From contig CACWID010000038.1 of assembly GCA_902760865.1 (NCBI GenBank), positions 1 to 43,826 on the forward strand: DNA of 43,826 nucleotides, given 5' to 3'. Both the position numbers and the translations under genes were made by a program. This DNA comes from an uncultured Bacteroidales bacterium (lineage in GTDB: Bacteria > Bacteroidota > Bacteroidia > Bacteroidales > Muribaculaceae). This document shows positions 43,233-43,826 of the stretch, piece by piece; the first letter of the stretch is position 1; every line of letters begins with the position of its first letter. Under the pieces are notes generated by a model. That model made no database searches, had not been told where the DNA came from, and saw only the letters and a list, made by a program, of their open reading frames with translations.

Positions 43233-43826
43233 ATGAAAAAGAAGAGATTACCCATTCGACTGGTCGTCCTGCTGGCGGCCATGATATGCGCCCTCGGCGC
43301 CGCTGCAGCCGAGGCCTATGCCAACTACACGCCGTCGAACAAGACGTTGACGTTCTACTACGACAACCTGCGGAGCTCCCGCACGGGCACGACCTACAAC
43401 CTGAACACGGGATCCAGCAATCCTGGTTGGTACACAGACGGCACCAATGCCAATGTGACCAAAGTGGTCTTTAACTCTTCATTCGCTGGTGCCCGCCCGA
43501 CGACCACCTACGCTTGGTTCTGTGAGATGGGGAATCTTGAATCCATCACGGGCATGAGCTACCTGAACACCAGCGAGGTGACCGACATGTTTGCCATGTT
43601 TCTTAGCTGCCATAAATTGACAAGCCTTGATGTGAGCCATTTCAACACGTCCAAGGTGACCGACATGTTTGCCATGTTTGATTATTGCGACGGCCTTACG
43701 GGTCTTGACTTGAGCAGTTTCAATACATCCAAGGTGACGAATATGGCTTACATGTTCTTTCACTGCTATAATCTGCGGACTATCTATGTGGGCAATGGTT
43801 GGAGCACTGCTGCCGTGACAACCTCA
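43233..43826 (+). CDS. BspA-type leucine-rich-repeat surface protein (3' end outside the window)
   Basis: The visible 198 codons encode a signal peptide (MKKKRLPIRLVVLLAAMICALGAAAAEA), a Gly/Thr/Asn-rich spacer, and the start of BspA/DUF285 repeats. The repeats have a 26-residue period (L-T-x-L-D-[VL]-S-x-F-N-T-S-K-V-T-[DN]-M-x-x-M-F-x-x-C). Proteins of this type are secreted or surface-displayed and bind host or bacterial ligands in oral and gut Bacteroidetes. ATG 43233 is supported by a promoter 31 bases upstream. DNA encoding successive repeats is nearly identical (GTGACCGACATGTTTGCCAT at 43578 and again at 43656), so repeat number may vary. The C-terminus, which may carry a sorting signal, is not visible. 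Confidence 0.85.
   Translation, partial: MKKKRLPIRLVVLLAAMICALGAAAAEAYANYTPSNKTLTFYYDNLRSSRTGTTYNLNTGSSNPGWYTDGTNANVTKVVFNSSFAGARPTTTYAWFCEMGNLESITGMSYLNTSEVTDMFAMFLSCHKLTSLDVSHFNTSKVTDMFAMFDYCDGLTGLDLSSFNTSKVTNMAYMFFHCYNLRTIYVGNGWSTAAVTTS

Noticed and set aside
43112-43474. 120-codon plus-strand frame at the window end
   Set aside because: It is out of frame with the BspA-type gene starting at 43233, which has a signal peptide and repeats; no support for the other frame.
43479-43763. 94-codon minus-strand frame with internal repeats
   Set aside because: Its repeats are the complement of the BspA repeats.

Overview
The window looks like chromosomal DNA of a gut-type Bacteroidales bacterium, most likely near Muribaculaceae/Prevotellaceae (inference). 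Many genes follow the Bacteroidetes promoter pattern TTTG-N19/20-TAnnTTTG. The gene set also fits: RprX/RprY-type two-component system, pyruvate phosphate dikinase, an EF-G2-type paralogue, GH57/GT/debranching glycogen genes, lipoproteins with Bacteroidetes lipoboxes and a BspA-type repeat protein. No rRNA, tRNA, CRISPR array or intact insertion sequence was seen.

Layout. 1-344 is a repeat-rich edge. 345-7378 (minus) holds recQ, a WcaJ-like sugar-phosphate transferase, a DUF349 coiled-coil protein, a lipoprotein cyclophilin and a small orphan protein. 7767-10484 (plus) is ppdK, ending at a bidirectional terminator. 10579-16890 (minus) is an envelope block: a repeat lipoprotein, a TlpA-like thioredoxin lipoprotein, a GH3/serine-hydrolase fusion and a 5'-nucleotidase. 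17105-22896 (minus) is a glycogen cluster (lipid kinase, debranching enzyme, glycosyltransferase, GH57 amylase) ending at a strong terminator. 23005-25647 (plus) holds two membrane proteins and a dockerin-SUMF1 protein. 25780-30022 (minus) holds rpmE2, a membrane-anchored PARP-like ADP-ribosyltransferase, trkH and trkA. 30290-31036 is a CpsB-type tyrosine phosphatase, followed by a MITE-like element and a large palindromic repeat. 31456-34705 (minus) is plsC and rprY/rprX. 34967-35891 (plus) is a compact, AT-richer three-gene DUF3791/DUF3990 cassette. 35986-43030 contains fusA2 (minus), hemW (plus), an AlkD-like HEAT protein and uvrA (minus). The window ends inside a BspA-type surface protein.

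Most interesting. (1) The membrane-anchored protein at 26233-27090 carries a clear H-Y-E PARP triad. (2) The DUF3791-DUF3990-orphan cassette has overlapping genes and a palindrome over its promoter, and looks like a toxin-antitoxin unit with an ADP-ribosyltransferase-fold toxin. The window therefore holds two unrelated ADP-ribosyltransferase-like proteins. (3) A family of short intergenic tandem arrays of 7- or 9-base units, each with a CTA/TAG core, lies between co-oriented genes; one pair is arranged as a potential long hairpin and one array contains a stop codon. I know of no described function for these arrays.
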